From: Clitopilus passeckerianus
Lineage: Eukaryota > Basidiomycota > Agaricomycetes > Agaricales > Entolomataceae
Direction: 5' to 3'
NCBI GenBank assembly: GCA_944990035.1
Contig: CALYLX010000082.1
Span: 868,001-932,000 of the forward strand
Length of the DNA stretch: 64,000 bases
Under the pieces are notes generated by a model. It had not been told where the DNA came from, searched no databases, and saw only the letters and a list, made by a program, of their open reading frames with translations. A program made the translations under genes and the position numbers. This document shows positions 37,801-50,200 of the stretch, piece by piece; the stretch's first letter is position 1; each line of letters starts with the position of its first letter.

Positions 37801-39781
37801 TTCCGTCCTTAAATTGGAGTTGACATTTTTGGTCGTAGTTTTCGTTCCACTCAAGAGAATGCCCCTAAATCCAAACGGAAAGATTGACAAGCCTGCTTTG
37901 CCCTTCCCTGATACAGCCCAGCTATCGAAGATCTTATCTTCCCTTGATGCCAAAACACCCGCCGCCGCCGCCGCCGCTCCTTCTTCTCAAACTCTGTCGC
38001 CATCTACAATCATTATGCAGAAGATCTGGCATTCATTGCTCCCGCATCCCCCGCCCTCACCCTCTGACATCCCCCTCGACGAATCGTTCTTCGACCTTGG
38101 AGGACATTCCATTCTTGCCACTCGACTGGTGTTTGAAATCCGCAAGGTATTCATTGTGGGCGTACCACTTGGAATGGTCTTTGACACCGATGCCGATAAC
38201 GGAGAAGGGACAACCGTCCGAGGCATGGTTAAACGAGTTGAAGCTGCTCGACGCGGAGAACTAGGAGAACTTGAACTAGACATTGACGCTGGCGACGCCG
38301 CTAAGGAAGGAAAGGGTGCAGAAAAAGACAAGACGGTCGAGGCCGTGAAATATGGCGACGACTATGACGTGTTGGTCAAAACGTTGGCCGATTCCTACTC
38401 GTCGCCCGCACCCCTTGCATCCAACGGGAAGCCACTCACTATTTTCCTCACCGGTGCGACTGGATTCCTTGGAGCTTTCGTCCTGTACGATTTGCTTGAA
38501 AACAGGCGCTCCCAAGTCGGCAAGGTTGTCTGCCTTGTTCGTGGACAGAATAAGGAGAAGGGCTTGGAGAGGCTGAAGAGCGGAAGCCAAGATAGAGGTG
38601 TCTGGAGGACAGAGTGGGAGGCTGAAGGTAGGGTAGGTGTCGTTGTGGGTGACCTAGCCAAGGATAACTTTGGTTTGGAGGATGCAGAGTGGAGGAGTAT
38701 TGCGGAGGAGTCGGACGTCATTGTACACAATGGAGCTTTGGTATGTGATCCAACTGCCAATACTACGATGGAATACGTGCTTATCGCTATGGCAGGTTCA
38801 CTGGGTTTACCCCTACGAAAAGCTTCGCTCTGCCAATGTCCTTTCCACTCTTACCGCCATCAACCTCTGTTCTACTGGCAAGCCCAAGAGCCTTGTGTTC
38901 GTTTCGTCGACGTCTGCTGTCGACACCGATCATTATGTTCAACTTTCAGAATCTTTAGGCGCAGGTGTGCCCGAGGATGATGACCTAGAAGGAGCTAGGG
39001 CCGCTTTGAAGACAGGCTATGGTCAGTCGAAGTGGGTCAGTGAAAAGCTGCTCTTCGAGGCTGGAAGGAGGGGGTTGAAAGGGCACATCGTCAGGCCAGG
39101 CTACGTGGTTGGCGATTCTAAGAGTGCAGGTAAGTTTCTTCCTACCTCTCAAAAGGATATGTTTTCTGATTTTGGGTTCTTTCTGCAGTCACCAATACGG
39201 ATGATTTCATTTGGCGCCTCGTCAAGGGCTGCATCCAACTTGGACTGGTGCCCGACATGAACAATACCATCAACATGGTTCCGGTCGACCATGTAGCGAA
39301 GTGCACGGCCCTTGCAGCCATTTCTCCTCTCCCTTCACCGACTCCCGCACCTTTACCAGTCTTGCACGTTACTGCCAACCCTCTGCCCACCTTCAATGGT
39401 CTCCTATCGGCCATCGCTCCCTATGGCTTCGGTACCTCCTCGTGCGAATATATCGTCTGGCGAGGAAAGCTTGAGCAACACGTCATGGAATCCCAAGATA
39501 ACGCATTATTCCCCCTTCTCCACTTTGTACTAGACGACCTTCCAACAAGCACCAAGGCTCCATCTTTGGACGATACCAACACTAGAGAGCTGGTAAGGAG
39601 GGCTACGGGGAAGGAGGAGGAAACCAAGAGTACCGTAGATGAGGCTCTGATGGGATTATACCTCGCTTGGCTTGTTGCAGCTGGTTTCTTGCCACCACCG
39701 AGGGAAGAAAGCTCAAGAAAGAAGCTCCCAGAACTCCTCAACAAGGAGAGTGTTAAGGCTGCCGGTAGAACAGGTGCTTGA
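34837..39781 (+). CDS. LYS2: L-2-aminoadipate reductase (large subunit)
   Basis: Catalyses ATP- and NADPH-dependent reduction of alpha-aminoadipate to its semialdehyde in the fungal lysine pathway. The start is placed at [19 protein letters not shown] (34837). Domains in order: a condensation-like N-terminus, an adenylation domain ([18 protein letters not shown], then MYGTTETQ and YKSGDLGRY), a carrier domain with the phosphopantetheine Ser in [14 protein letters not shown], and an NADPH reductase domain ([30 protein letters not shown] carries the Tyr/Lys pair). Six short introns (for example after FSVI, PVQRD, ADDQ, SIPT, NGAL, DSKSA) all restore frame. About 1,430 aa, normal for the family. 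Activation by a Lys5-type transferase is expected but not encoded here. Confidence 0.96.
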
Positions 39782-40211
39782 GGCGAGCGGGCCGAAAATA
39801 ATCGAAAATCTCCTGTATTTCAAATAACATCATATTACACGATCCTAGTAGAACCAAAGTACAAATTTAATACCTTGATTTCATATATTTCCTCTCGAAT
39901 CGAGTACCGCATCAATCACAGGTATCACCTGTTATGGAACCCTCAAATGCGCCACAATTCACTGCGACCCCATGATAGTGTTTATCCTCACTTACAAACT
40001 CTTACAAACCCCTTAAATTCAATCTCCAATGTATGCGTCATACGTAGGAGCTCCCTTGTCAAGAGCTGGACTGATCGTTCCCGAAATAGAGAGCCCCTAA
40101 TGCATGACATGTATAAAAAGGGCTGACGTCGATTCCTACAACCACACCTATCTTAACCACCTACTAGTATCATCAAAGCTATTCTCCTATAATTTATACA
40201 TTATCTCTACT
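39782..40211. promoter_or_regulatory. Promoter of second histidine-rich gene, TATA at 40112
   Basis: TATAAAAAG at 40112-40120, about 92-100 bp before the ATG at 40212, followed within a few bases by TGACGTC (CRE-like). The leader is A/T- and C-rich. No open frame of note. Confidence 0.5.
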
Positions 40212-40892
40212 ATGATCTATAACACCTTCGCCAGTTTGTTGATCATTGCTCTGGCTGGGTTTGCTTCCGCGACGCCATCTACATTGGCTTCCGTTGAAAA
40301 CCTAGAGGTGAGCTCCCATCTGCATACTCAAATGGCCAGTGGCTAACATACCTTTCAGTCCAGAATGTATCGCGATGGACACCATGAACACGGTCACGGT
40401 CACTACAATGGGCACCAAGGCCACGACTATGGTCACTCCTATCACCCTCATCATAACGAGCACCATCATCATGGCCATCATAACCGAGGACTGTTCGATC
40501 CTCATCGCGAGAATCATCCTACCGGAGCCAACCTCGCCCCTCTCCCTCACTACAAGCCTTACCCACACGGTATTAAGCACGGGAAGAGGGATGACCATGA
40601 CCATAACGATCACGGAGATCGCTACGACAATGGACACGAAGGTGACCACCATGGTTATAAAGATGATGGGTACGGCGAGCACTATAACGCCTACGGAAAG
40701 GAGAACCACGACGGCCATAAGCCCCACGGGAAACATGGGCATAGCGATCACTACTACAAGCACCATGCCGAGAAAGCTCATAAAGACCACCATGATGGAG
40801 GATATAATCACCAGAAGCATGGGGATGACAAACATGAGTACCATCACCGAAACCCGGAGTCGAAGGTTGTAGGACGGAGTTTTAGTATATAG
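40212..40892 (+). CDS. Secreted histidine-rich protein, copy 2 (intact)
   Basis: Exon 1 (40212-40307) gives MIYNTFASLLIIALAGFASATPST, a signal peptide closely like copy 1. A 51-bp intron (40308-40358) sits at the same position and phase. Exon 2 begins SRMYRDGHHEHGHGHYNGH and continues to TAG at 40890, for 209 aa in total. By my count 45 of 177 exon-2 residues are His (about a quarter), in motifs such as HEHGHGH, NEHHHHGHH and HDHNDHGD, with Gly, Asp and Tyr. A dibasic KR before DDHDHND (about residue 110) could be a Kex2 site. Metal binding or sequestration is the obvious hypothesis; I recognise no described family. Confidence 0.8.
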
Positions 40893-41150
40893 TCATAGCA
40901 AAGCTGGCTCGTAATCATACCATAGCATAGTATATCCCTAGTTCCAGTAATAGAAAACGTTATCGTTCATTGTAGTAAAGCAAAGTCATCTCTGATCTAA
41001 GGGTAAAAGGCTTCTAAGAAGTACACAAGTCACAGCTTCGTGAATAATAATAGCAAAGAGAAGTAGAAAGCGAGAGCAAGTTGAAATAATAGCACGAGTT
41101 ACTTTACAATCAGCATAAATTACAGATCAGCAATTAGTGACTAGTTATTG

Positions 41151-44100
41151 TCACTCCTCCATGGCATCATCGCTTACTTCCTTGGCAGATGCCCTTGTGC
41201 GTCGACTCCGTGCCTAGATAGTATGTTTTAGTCGAGGCCAAGTCTGACTAGCGTACATTCTCATACCTTCGCCCTTGTTCGAGCTCCCCGTCCAAGTCTT
41301 TCTTCGCCAGCATCATCTGCATCATCATCGCCATGCTCAGAAGCAGCCTTTGGAGCTGAGGTCGGAGCTGCTTCGACCTCCTCGCCACTATCGAATGCCG
41401 ATGCTGCCTCGTCTTCCGATTCATCATCCGAGTTCCATCGGTCCTTCTTAGCACGACTTCGCCTGTGGTGAAAGGTTCAACAAAACTTTTCTGGCAACTA
41501 GAACTATGGTACATACTTAGCACTGCCATTGGCTCTTGAAACCGAAACCGACGCTTTTCGTTTTGTCGGCACCTTCCGTTCCTTCTTTTCCTAGCTGCCC
41601 TTCAGCGACTACAATCTTGATGAGAAGGATTCAATCATACCTTTGGTGCTGCTGGTTGCCTGGATGATTTGAATAGCTCGGCAGCCCAAGTTCTGGTCTC
41701 TTCAGGAAGGTACTGCGTTTTCATGATCTGCAGTGAAAAGACTTGAGTAATGTCGTGGGTTTCAATGGATTACACAAACCTCTTTGGCTGCCTCCGCGTT
41801 CGGCAACGGTCGAAGTAGGTCGGATGGTAGTCGCACTTTGCCGGGATAGCTTGGGATTGTCCAAGACTTCTGTTTCGCGTACGCCTTGATCAGCTCCTGC
41901 GCAAGCTCAGAGACAACGTAGAGATTCTGGCATTCTTGTAAGCTTGTGAAGAGCCTGATTTATGGGCAGGTTGACTAACCTCTGTGTGCGTATGTGACTC
42001 TGCATCTCTTGCTTGTTTTCCCTTCTGCGCTAAATTATATAACAAAGATACACTCTCTGAAGTGGCGATATGTTCGACGTAGAACTGGATATACCTGCTC
42101 AAGGATAACTAATCAATAGGGCTTGTTTGAGAAGGTTGACATTTGACTGACTTGGCTATATCCATGAGGTCTTCATGAGCTTTGTTGTAATCAGGATGAT
42201 GTGCAAGTAGATGTATCAGGCGGAAGAAGATGAGCTCCCAATATTCTGTACGAAGGTCTGTAATGCCTCAATGAGTGATCCAATAGTAATGAGGTGAAGG
42301 GAGACATACTTGGTGCCATTTTTCTTGATGTGCCTAGGATATACGAAGAAGCCTAGATTCAATTAGATATAGTTAGTATGGTTGCTGAAACAAGAGTCGT
42401 CAAGACCTGCCTTTGATTTGACATCGGCCTCGGGATCGTGCGCTGTCAAGAAGGATATGATGTTATATCTTGGAGGCAACTTTCGAGGTACTGCCAGGTT
42501 GACGAATTTGGAGATGAACGTTATCCGAACATCATAACAGGAGTCCTGGCGAAAGTTCTAGGCGAGAATTACATGGCAAAGAACATTATGACCCACCTGC
42601 GTAGTAACTGCTAGCCTGAGGAACTTAGGGTTCATGGCATCTGCATATTGTCCCACAGTTGACAGGTGCAGCAGAGAGACTGCTGCCTGGAGACGCATTC
42701 TCGATTTCACCTTTGGGCTGCGAACGACACAGTAAGTAGTATTCGCCATATGAAAGCTGAACAAACTGACTCTTCAGTTTCATCTCCACTCAGTCCTCCA
42801 TTATGTTCCAGCAGAGACGCATACAGCTTCAGGACAGGCTTCGTTATCTCCAGACCAGCTTTCGACTTTGCTTGCGCCAAACATCGGTTCCGGCAGACTT
42901 TCAGGCAAAAGACCTTAGCTCTCAGCCTTGGAGTCACGTCCTCATCCGCCACCCATTCTTCTTCGTCCTCCATATCGTTCTATGCATGTGAAAGTTAGTT
43001 TAACGACATCTGAGGCATGGTGAACCTAGCTCGTACCGGATCGGGAGGTATGGGCACCATGACAATCTTCTTGAGTAGAAAGTTGATGATATCTTGACTT
43101 TTGCTCTCAAATGCTTCTGGAGCATACCGAGCGAGTTGAACAAGAACAGCAACATGTGCTGCCAATTGGTCATCGGACACTTCAGCAAGGTTTTCAGCTA
43201 CCGTCTAAAGAGGAGCATCAACTACTGCGCCTAGTGGGGTCATTTGAGAACAACCGACCTCGATTATGGAGTTGCAAACATCCGGATCCTCCTTTCCCAC
43301 AGCTGCTAGTATTCGTGAAGCGAATTTTGCATGTCTCCAGTTATCGCTTGTTGCGAACCGAGCCACGCGCTCCAGAGTACGCCTGCAGCAATATCAGCAT
43401 TCTATAACTGGCCCCCAATGGTGTATTTCCTCACTTGTCCATCCCTGATATCAACTTCTTGTCCTTCTCGGCATCCCACAGCAGCACGGCTGCAAGTGCT
43501 TGCAAGCACACTTCGATCGTATTCGAGTTCTTATCTTCTTGTTGAGCAATGGTTTTGGTTAATTCGGGGATATGTGACTGATATAAAGCAGGCTGGTGTT
43601 TGGAGATGAATTGAAGCAGTATTTTTGAGTTTTTGGCGGATGCCCCTGAGCCTGTTTGAGAGATGCAATTTAGTATACTGTATATGTGAAACATCCGGAG
43701 GCTTTGCCTTTCTGCAACCGCTTTAAGAAAGTCGGCACACACGACTGGTTGATGAGACGGAGACTTGAGCGGCGAAGGAGTATGTTGAGGGTAGTTGCCT
43801 GCGCGGAAGCTTGCTGATCCACACGTTTCTGAAACTCGTTCTGTAGGCGTTTTGTCAGCCGCCAACGACGCACAGGAGATGAGAGATAACAAACCGTAGC
43901 TTTGATCAACGCCTTGATGTCTGTTTGAGGATCCATGCAGGTCTTCAACAGCTTGTATAACCGGCCCTCGTTCAGTTTTGCGAAAGCACGGAAATCTTCG
44001 ACTGCTTTCAATGAGTCTGGGAAATTGCCTGTCGACGAATCAGAAAATCGGGGAGTCAAGAGCTGAGAGATTCACATACCAGATGCGTACTTGATGAAAG

Positions 44101-46167
44101 TATCCAGGCGTTTTGTTATAGCTTCTTCGTTCTCATCAATGATACCACCCTATAATAATGCGGTTCATACCCGCGCATAATCAGATAATGGGACGAAGAC
44201 GTACGTTGTTTTGAACACAAGCGTCCAGCAGGTGATCATACACGCTTGGCCGACTAGAATGAACGAACGCGGTCAGTTATTGCACCCTTGGTCATCATCG
44301 GGTACGTACTTATTTCGTAGGCTTGAAAGCGTAAACAGTACCTTTATCGCTGGTTCGCTAAGGTACTTCATAGTGAGCAAGAGCCGATCCGTCCAAGCAA
44401 CCTCATCGACTTCGCCAGCACCTTTCGAGGTAGATGCCGTAGAATTTGATGGGAGAGGAAGAATATATTCCATGACCGTCTTTTCGACGACAGCTCTAGA
44501 TCGACCAAGGTTAGCGACTCGCCCACATTCAATGCCACGGATGCACCATACAGGATTTCCGTGCCAAAATTTGCTTTGAGCAGTAATTCCTTTGGAATCC
44601 ATGCAAACTTCTTGATTGCTAGTGGTTCGCCGTTCTCACTGAAGAAGACTATCAGCATTACTCAAGGAGGCAAAAATGGGATTAATACATTTCTTGATAA
44701 GCGGAGCTATATAGCTTCCCAAGGCTCGTCAAGGCCTCTACCCTGACGGATTGCTAAAGAGAGGTAGGCTTCTCAGTCTACAGTCATTGAGCAGCGTGCA
44801 AAAGACCGACCTTCTTATCTCCCGCTCTTTCACCGACACTCGTCAATAAGTCTTCCGATACATGATGTAATGCAGTCTCATAGTCCAGTTGCCCGAAGAT
44901 TCTGCATGCCGCCGCTCGGACCTTCTCATCCGGATCCAGAATCTTTGATTTCAAAGCATCTACCGAGGCAAGGTCAGATCACCCAATGGAAATAGAGCAG
45001 ACACCATACCTTCGATGGCTTCCCTTTGCTCGAAGAGGTTGACGAACAAGTCCTTGATAGCCTCCACGAACTTCAGCCTCACAGCCGTCGACTTGTCCAC
45101 CTTCCTCTGTAACCAGATACTCCAAGTATTCGGGTACTTCTTCACCAAATCGTTGCCTCCCTTATCCGCGAACATCTCCCCGAGAGTTTGAACAGCAATA
45201 ATCCTCAAATCCGCCTCTTCCACCCTCATTTCTTCTTCAAGTTGGGGAATCACGCTAGAGAGAAGTCCGGGACATGAATGGTGGAGACGCTTGATGAGTA
45301 TGTGGGCATTCTTAATCTCTGTGAAGTCTTCTTCCTCTCCCGAACGCGAATTTGAGACTATGACATCCGTGAAGTATTGCGAAACGTAGCGCTGGAGCTT
45401 GTCGGAGGCAGTATTGCAGACTTCAGTGGCCAGCCGGAGACCGGCCTGCTCAATTTTCTGTTGTAGATAATATTGTTGTGAGTATTACAGGTGGATTTGA
45501 GAATAAAAACACGGGTTAGCGCGTTGAAACGTACCGTATTGTTATCCACAAACTGCGACAACAATGTCTCCACAACCTCCCCTGGAATGACCTGAGACTC
45601 CTCAATAATGGCACCCAGGATCTGTGCTAGAAAGAGTTCCAGCTTTGTGGGCAGATCTCGTCGAACGAGGTTGAAAAAGTCGCGGAATATTTCCGCTGTG
45701 AGCTCCTCTGCGTTCGGTAGATCGCATACCAAGACGACGCTCTTGACTTCCGCCAAAGACTCCAAAAGGTGGTAATACTCGTTATAGTAAGAGGAATCTG
45801 TGCCCTTGAGCCCATTGACGAGTTGCCGGAAGAGGAATTGGAAGATGTCGCGAAGTTCGGGTTGGGTATATGGTGCATCCGGGGCGTACAGTCTGAGAAT
45901 ATCTGCCAGGCAGCAGGCGGCATATGCCTTGACTCCGCGGTCCTTATGGAGCAGTATTGAGGTGTTTACGAGGTCTTTTCGAACATTTCCGAGAGAATTG
46001 GGGGAAATGCTATCTTGGTCAAGGACTGCTAGCTCGGTATGCAAGGCCTTCAGTTTCTTCAGTAACGCATCGGTGGATAGTCCCTTGCCAACGAGCTTTT
46101 CGTTGAAGGCAAGCTTCTTCTTCTTGGAAGGCGACGCTGCGCCGCTCTGTCGGGTTTGGGCGGGCAT
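41151..46167 (-). CDS. PDS5: Sister chromatid cohesion protein Pds5, HEAT-repeat, many exons
   Basis: It starts MPAQTRQSGAASPSKKKKLAFNEKLVGKGLS (46167). The following LLKKLKALHTELAVLDQD, LVNTSILLHKDRGVKAYAACCLADILRLYAPDAPYT and ELRDIFQFLFRQL are the signature N-terminal HEAT repeats of Pds5. Helical-repeat exons continue leftward (EEDLVKKYPNTW, FVEAIKDLFVNL, DPDEKVRAAACRIFG-type segments). The C-terminal tail is acidic/basic and disordered, ending ARSRRTRASAKEVSDDAMEE at 41151. Around 15 introns are implied. Pds5 binds cohesin and controls its loading, release and Eco1 acetylation. Its promoter is shared with NAA15. Confidence 0.9.
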
Positions 46168-46667
46168 TGCGACGGAGAACGCGGGGAGGGACCGAGGAGG
46201 AGATGGTGGTCGCGCGTTCAGAATGGGGGATGACCAAGGCGCACGCGTTGTTTGGCCTTGTTCTTCCCTCGATCAACGAAGTTGTTGGGCCTTTGCTGGG
46301 TAGGACACCATATGCCACAGTGAAAGACTCTCAGAAACTCCAAAATAGGGACCAAAGCTTTGTCGCATGTTACTAAATAGTCATCTCGATACGGCCGTTG
46401 ATATCTTCCAAGCAACTCCATCTTTATGTTCTATGTAATACCCCGCTGGATATATTTGCATTGAAGGTCCCCAAAGCCATATGTACGCCTTTTGTATTTC
46501 GTGACTTACGTCTTTCCAAGTATGCAAGTAGTAGGTTCAAGCTGCTCCAAAATCTACAGGCGTTGGACGCGACGGCAGTGTCGTGGAAGGGCAGACGCGT
46601 TGTTTGGCGTTATTGACCTCCTGCACCTTCAATATTTCATTTCTGGTCCTGATCATCGCTGTCCTCA
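46168..46667. promoter_or_regulatory. Bidirectional PDS5/NAA15 promoter with a repeated ACGCGT 14-mer
   Basis: ACGCGTTGTTTGGC occurs at 46243-46256 (76 bp upstream of the PDS5 ATG) and again, in the same orientation, at 46595-46608 (60 bp upstream of the NAA15 ATG). The core ACGCGT is an MCB-type element. No supported gene lies between the two starts. Confidence 0.6.
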
Positions 46668-49600
46668 ATGTCGAAAGCCCTTCCTACCCCCGCGAAAAGG
46701 CATCTACCATCCAAAGAGGCTGGGCTATTCAAGGAACTTTTGACCTTGTACGAAACGCGGCAGCTCAAAAAGGGTCTGAAAACAGCTGATCAGATCCTCA
46801 AGAAATTTCCTGAACATGGAGGCATGCCATGTGGTTTTGCTAAATTCATTCTACTGACAGCTCCTTGGTGAACAGAAACGATATGTATGAAGGGACTTGT
46901 TCTGACGCATATGGGCCGAAGAGACGAAGGATTGGATCAAGTGAAGAAGGGTGTCCGGCTCGATCTGACATCACATATCTGTTGGCATGTCTTCGGGCTC
47001 ATCCAGAAGGGGGAGAAAAACTACGAGGAAGCCTTGAAATCTTATACGCAGGCACTACGGTTTGACAAGGTAAGTTGCTAATTGGTTTGTCTACAACGAA
47101 TCTCACAATAGTCTCAGGAGAATATGAACATCCTCCGGGATGCGGCCCATCTGCAAACCCAACTCCGGTTATTTGATTCCCTGGTAGAAACCCGACATAC
47201 AATTCTCAAACTTCGACCCACTTTGAGGCAACATTGGGTTGCTCTTGCCGTTGCATACCATCTCAATGGCAACCTGCCCGAAGCAAAGAAGACCCTAGAG
47301 CACTATGAGAGTATGCTGAAGGTAGGCCTTCCATTCAGCCATCCCAACACAAACTGAAAATGCCGCACAGAATGTCCCTGATCACGATGTCGAGCAATCA
47401 GAGACCCTACTATATCACATCCGGCTTCTGGAGGAAATGGGTGAAAACTCGGAGGCATTGGCGCTTCTGGACAACAACTCAAAATCTCGCGCTATCGTGG
47501 ATCGACTAGCAGCTATGGAAGTTCGCGGTATGACTATTGATTCAATTCTATTCACACTTATTAACGCGACAATCCTTCTAGCTCGGCTACTGACAACACT
47601 GAAATCGGATGACGCAGAAACAGCCTGGCAGGCGCTATTGGAATACAATTCCGATAGTTATGAATACTACAAGGGTTTCCTGGCCAACAGGGGCATTACA
47701 ATAGGTTGGATTGTTGAGAATAATCGACGTTTATTTTACTCACGCCGAAGTAACAGATTCACCCAATGCTCTCCCCATCCTACGCAACTTCATGGAGCAA
47801 ATGCCAAAAGCATCGACACCCCGCCGACTGGCACTCTCAATAGCTTCAGGAGACGAGTTCCGTGACCTCGTGAAGCCTTACCTCCTCACCGGTCTGAAGA
47901 AAGGCATCCCATCGCTCTTCGTTGACGTCAAGGGCCTCTACGAGGACGACAGTAAGCGTCAAATCATCGAAGAAATCGTGGATGCCGCTCGCGCGGAATA
48001 TGCTACAGAAGCACCTCCTACCCCCGAAAACGACTCAGACCCTACCGTCTACGTCTGGACGCTTTATTTCCTAGCCCAGCATTATTCGTTCCTCCGCCAG
48101 ATCACTAAAGCTTTTGAGATGGTCAACACTGCCATCGAGCACACACCTACCCTGCCAGAACTGTACACATGCAAAGGCAGGATATACAAGCGTGGTGGGG
48201 ACCCATACCATGCGGTACAGTCTGTGAATGACGCGCGGCTGCTTGATGGGCAGGATAGATTCCTCAACACGAAGTGCGGAAAATACCTTTTGAGAGCTGG
48301 CTTCATTTCGGAAGCAAGTGCAGTTCTAGGTCTCTTCACCAAGGTGCGGATTGCTGGCAACTTCAAAGACGCGCCACGGACTCACACGGCGGCCCCTAGA
48401 AAGATGCGGTCAGCCCTGGTCAGGACTTAGAAGACATGCAGTCACTTCTCTACCTGGTCGAGGAGGCAGATGCTCACAACAGGAACGGAAAGCCTAACTT
48501 GGCTTTGAAGAAGTACCTCGCTATTTCAAAGGTAGATTTCACGAGTATCCCAGCGGGACCATTTGGCTGAAGGTCCCAATTTCTAGGTCTTTGGAGAGAT
48601 CGAAGATGATCAATACGACTTCCATGGGTACAATCTGCGGAAGTTTACCATCAACTCGTACCTAAAGTGAGCAGCCACTGTAATGTGAAGCAATGGCTAA
48701 GAGCTAACCTCTATCATCTAGCATGCTCAAATGGGAAGACAAGCTTCGCTCACATCCAGCTTACGTCAAGACCGCACTCGAGGCATCCCGGGTATTTCGA
48801 CATTGCTGTCTCTTCTGGCATTCCATTGATATCTTTTCCAGATATACGTCGCAGTACACGATGATCCCTCGATAGTGACCGCAATAACTTCTACAGGCAA
48901 GTTCCCAGCCCGTGGATTTCAGCAATCTCTCACCAAACCCCCAGGTCCTCTCAGTGACGCCGAAAAGAAGGCAAAGAAGAAGGCCAAGAAGGCAGCACAG
49001 AAGGAGAAAGCTCAGGAAGACACCAAGAAGGGTGCGCATCTGCTCTAGCCTGCAAATGCTGGCACCCAAACTGACTTCATTTAAGGTTCCGCCCAGACAG
49101 CCAACGAGGACAAGGGACTTGAGGCTCCATCACCAAAAGACGAAGACCCCGATGGCATCAAGCTCCTGAGCGTATCAGATCCTTTGGAACAAGCTGCCAA
49201 GCTTCTTGCACAATTGCCTGACCTTGCTGGTGATAATATAGATGTATGGATAGCCGTCTACGATGTCGCAGTACGAAGAAGTTCGTTCATTTTTTTTTTC
49301 GTATCAGGAAAGATGGATCTGATTGTTCCGCACTCGACAGGAAAGCTATTGCAAGCAGCACGGGCCTTGGGTAGAGCTCGTTCTATCGATGCTAACTATC
49401 CTGAACTGCACGTCCGACTAGTGCATTTCCAGAAGACGAGTACGTTTCCCGTTGCACTCTTCGTCTTTCAAGCACTCATATTTTTGATCATCTTAGTATC
49501 TGCGCTACCCCAAGAACCACCAGCGCCGATCGGACCAGCTCTCTCAGAAGCACGAGCCGAGCTCTTCCCTGAAGAGATTGGCCTCGAAACCTTCAACTCA

Positions 49601-49983
49601 CAATACCTGCAAAAACATTCTAATTCTGCTTCGGCCATTCTTGCTGTGGCAAAGGTTTCGCACTTGCTTCAAACACCACTGCAGGAGGTTGAATCCACCA
49701 TTTTCACGTCATTCGACAATGGCACGACATTGAATTTGGATGTAAGCGTAGTCATTTTCTCATTACAACCTGCCTAACTAAATCGATTTGAAAGACTGCC
49801 TTATCGACCGTATCGTTCCTCAAGAGTATCAAAGCTCCGCGTCTAGAAGAGTTCAGGAATGCATGCGCGGAGAGATTTACTCAGTCATCTGTGTTCAAAC
49901 CAGAACCTGAGATCGACGCCCTCAAAAAGCTAGTAATGGCCAACGAGGAGGAAGTCGCCGATGGGGAAGCGGAACTTCAGTAG
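46668..49983 (+). CDS. NAA15: NatA auxiliary subunit Naa15 (Nat1), TPR protein
   Basis: Naa15 anchors the Naa10 acetyltransferase to the ribosome. It starts MSKALPTPAKRHLPSKEAGLFKELLTLYETRQLKKGLKTA; the next segments ETICMKGLVLTHMGRRDEG, ALRFDKENMNILRDAAHLQ and LRPTLRQHWVALAVAYHLNGN are the conserved TPRs. A Lys-rich stretch (AEKKAKKKAKKAAQKEK, about 48957-49020) is typical of the C-terminal third, and the gene ends at TAG 49981. Around ten introns, all restoring frame when removed; the first has a GC donor (separate entry). Total about 860 aa, in the family range. Confidence 0.93.
46822..46875 (+). other. GC-AG intron in NAA15
   Basis: The conserved junction FPEHG-ETICMKG requires an intron that begins GCATGC and ends GAACAG (54 bp). 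The nearest GT donor (GTGGTT, 46831) would create an immediate TAA with this acceptor and a TGA with the other nearby AG. GCATGC differs from the common fungal donor GTATGC by one base. Confidence 0.75.
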
Positions 49984-50200
49984 GAGACGATCGATCCTGT
50001 ATCTTGCATAACCCGCGATATAAGACTTCCAACATCTATTAGATTTCACCAGCGCGCTGGATTATTCTTCATGAATATGTCGCTCTTTGACCAGAAAATA
50101 TCTCATGGGAGGTATGTGCATACGAACTGCATATCATATTTTGGTGTGTGGGCAGTACAGAAAGTGCAAAGTAGAACATGGAGGGAAATACACGATGCGT

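Noticed and set aside
40302..40872. Three simultaneous open frames of more than 170 codons at histidine-rich copy 2
   Set aside because: Same composition effect; His codons read antisense become Val/Met and look like membrane segments.
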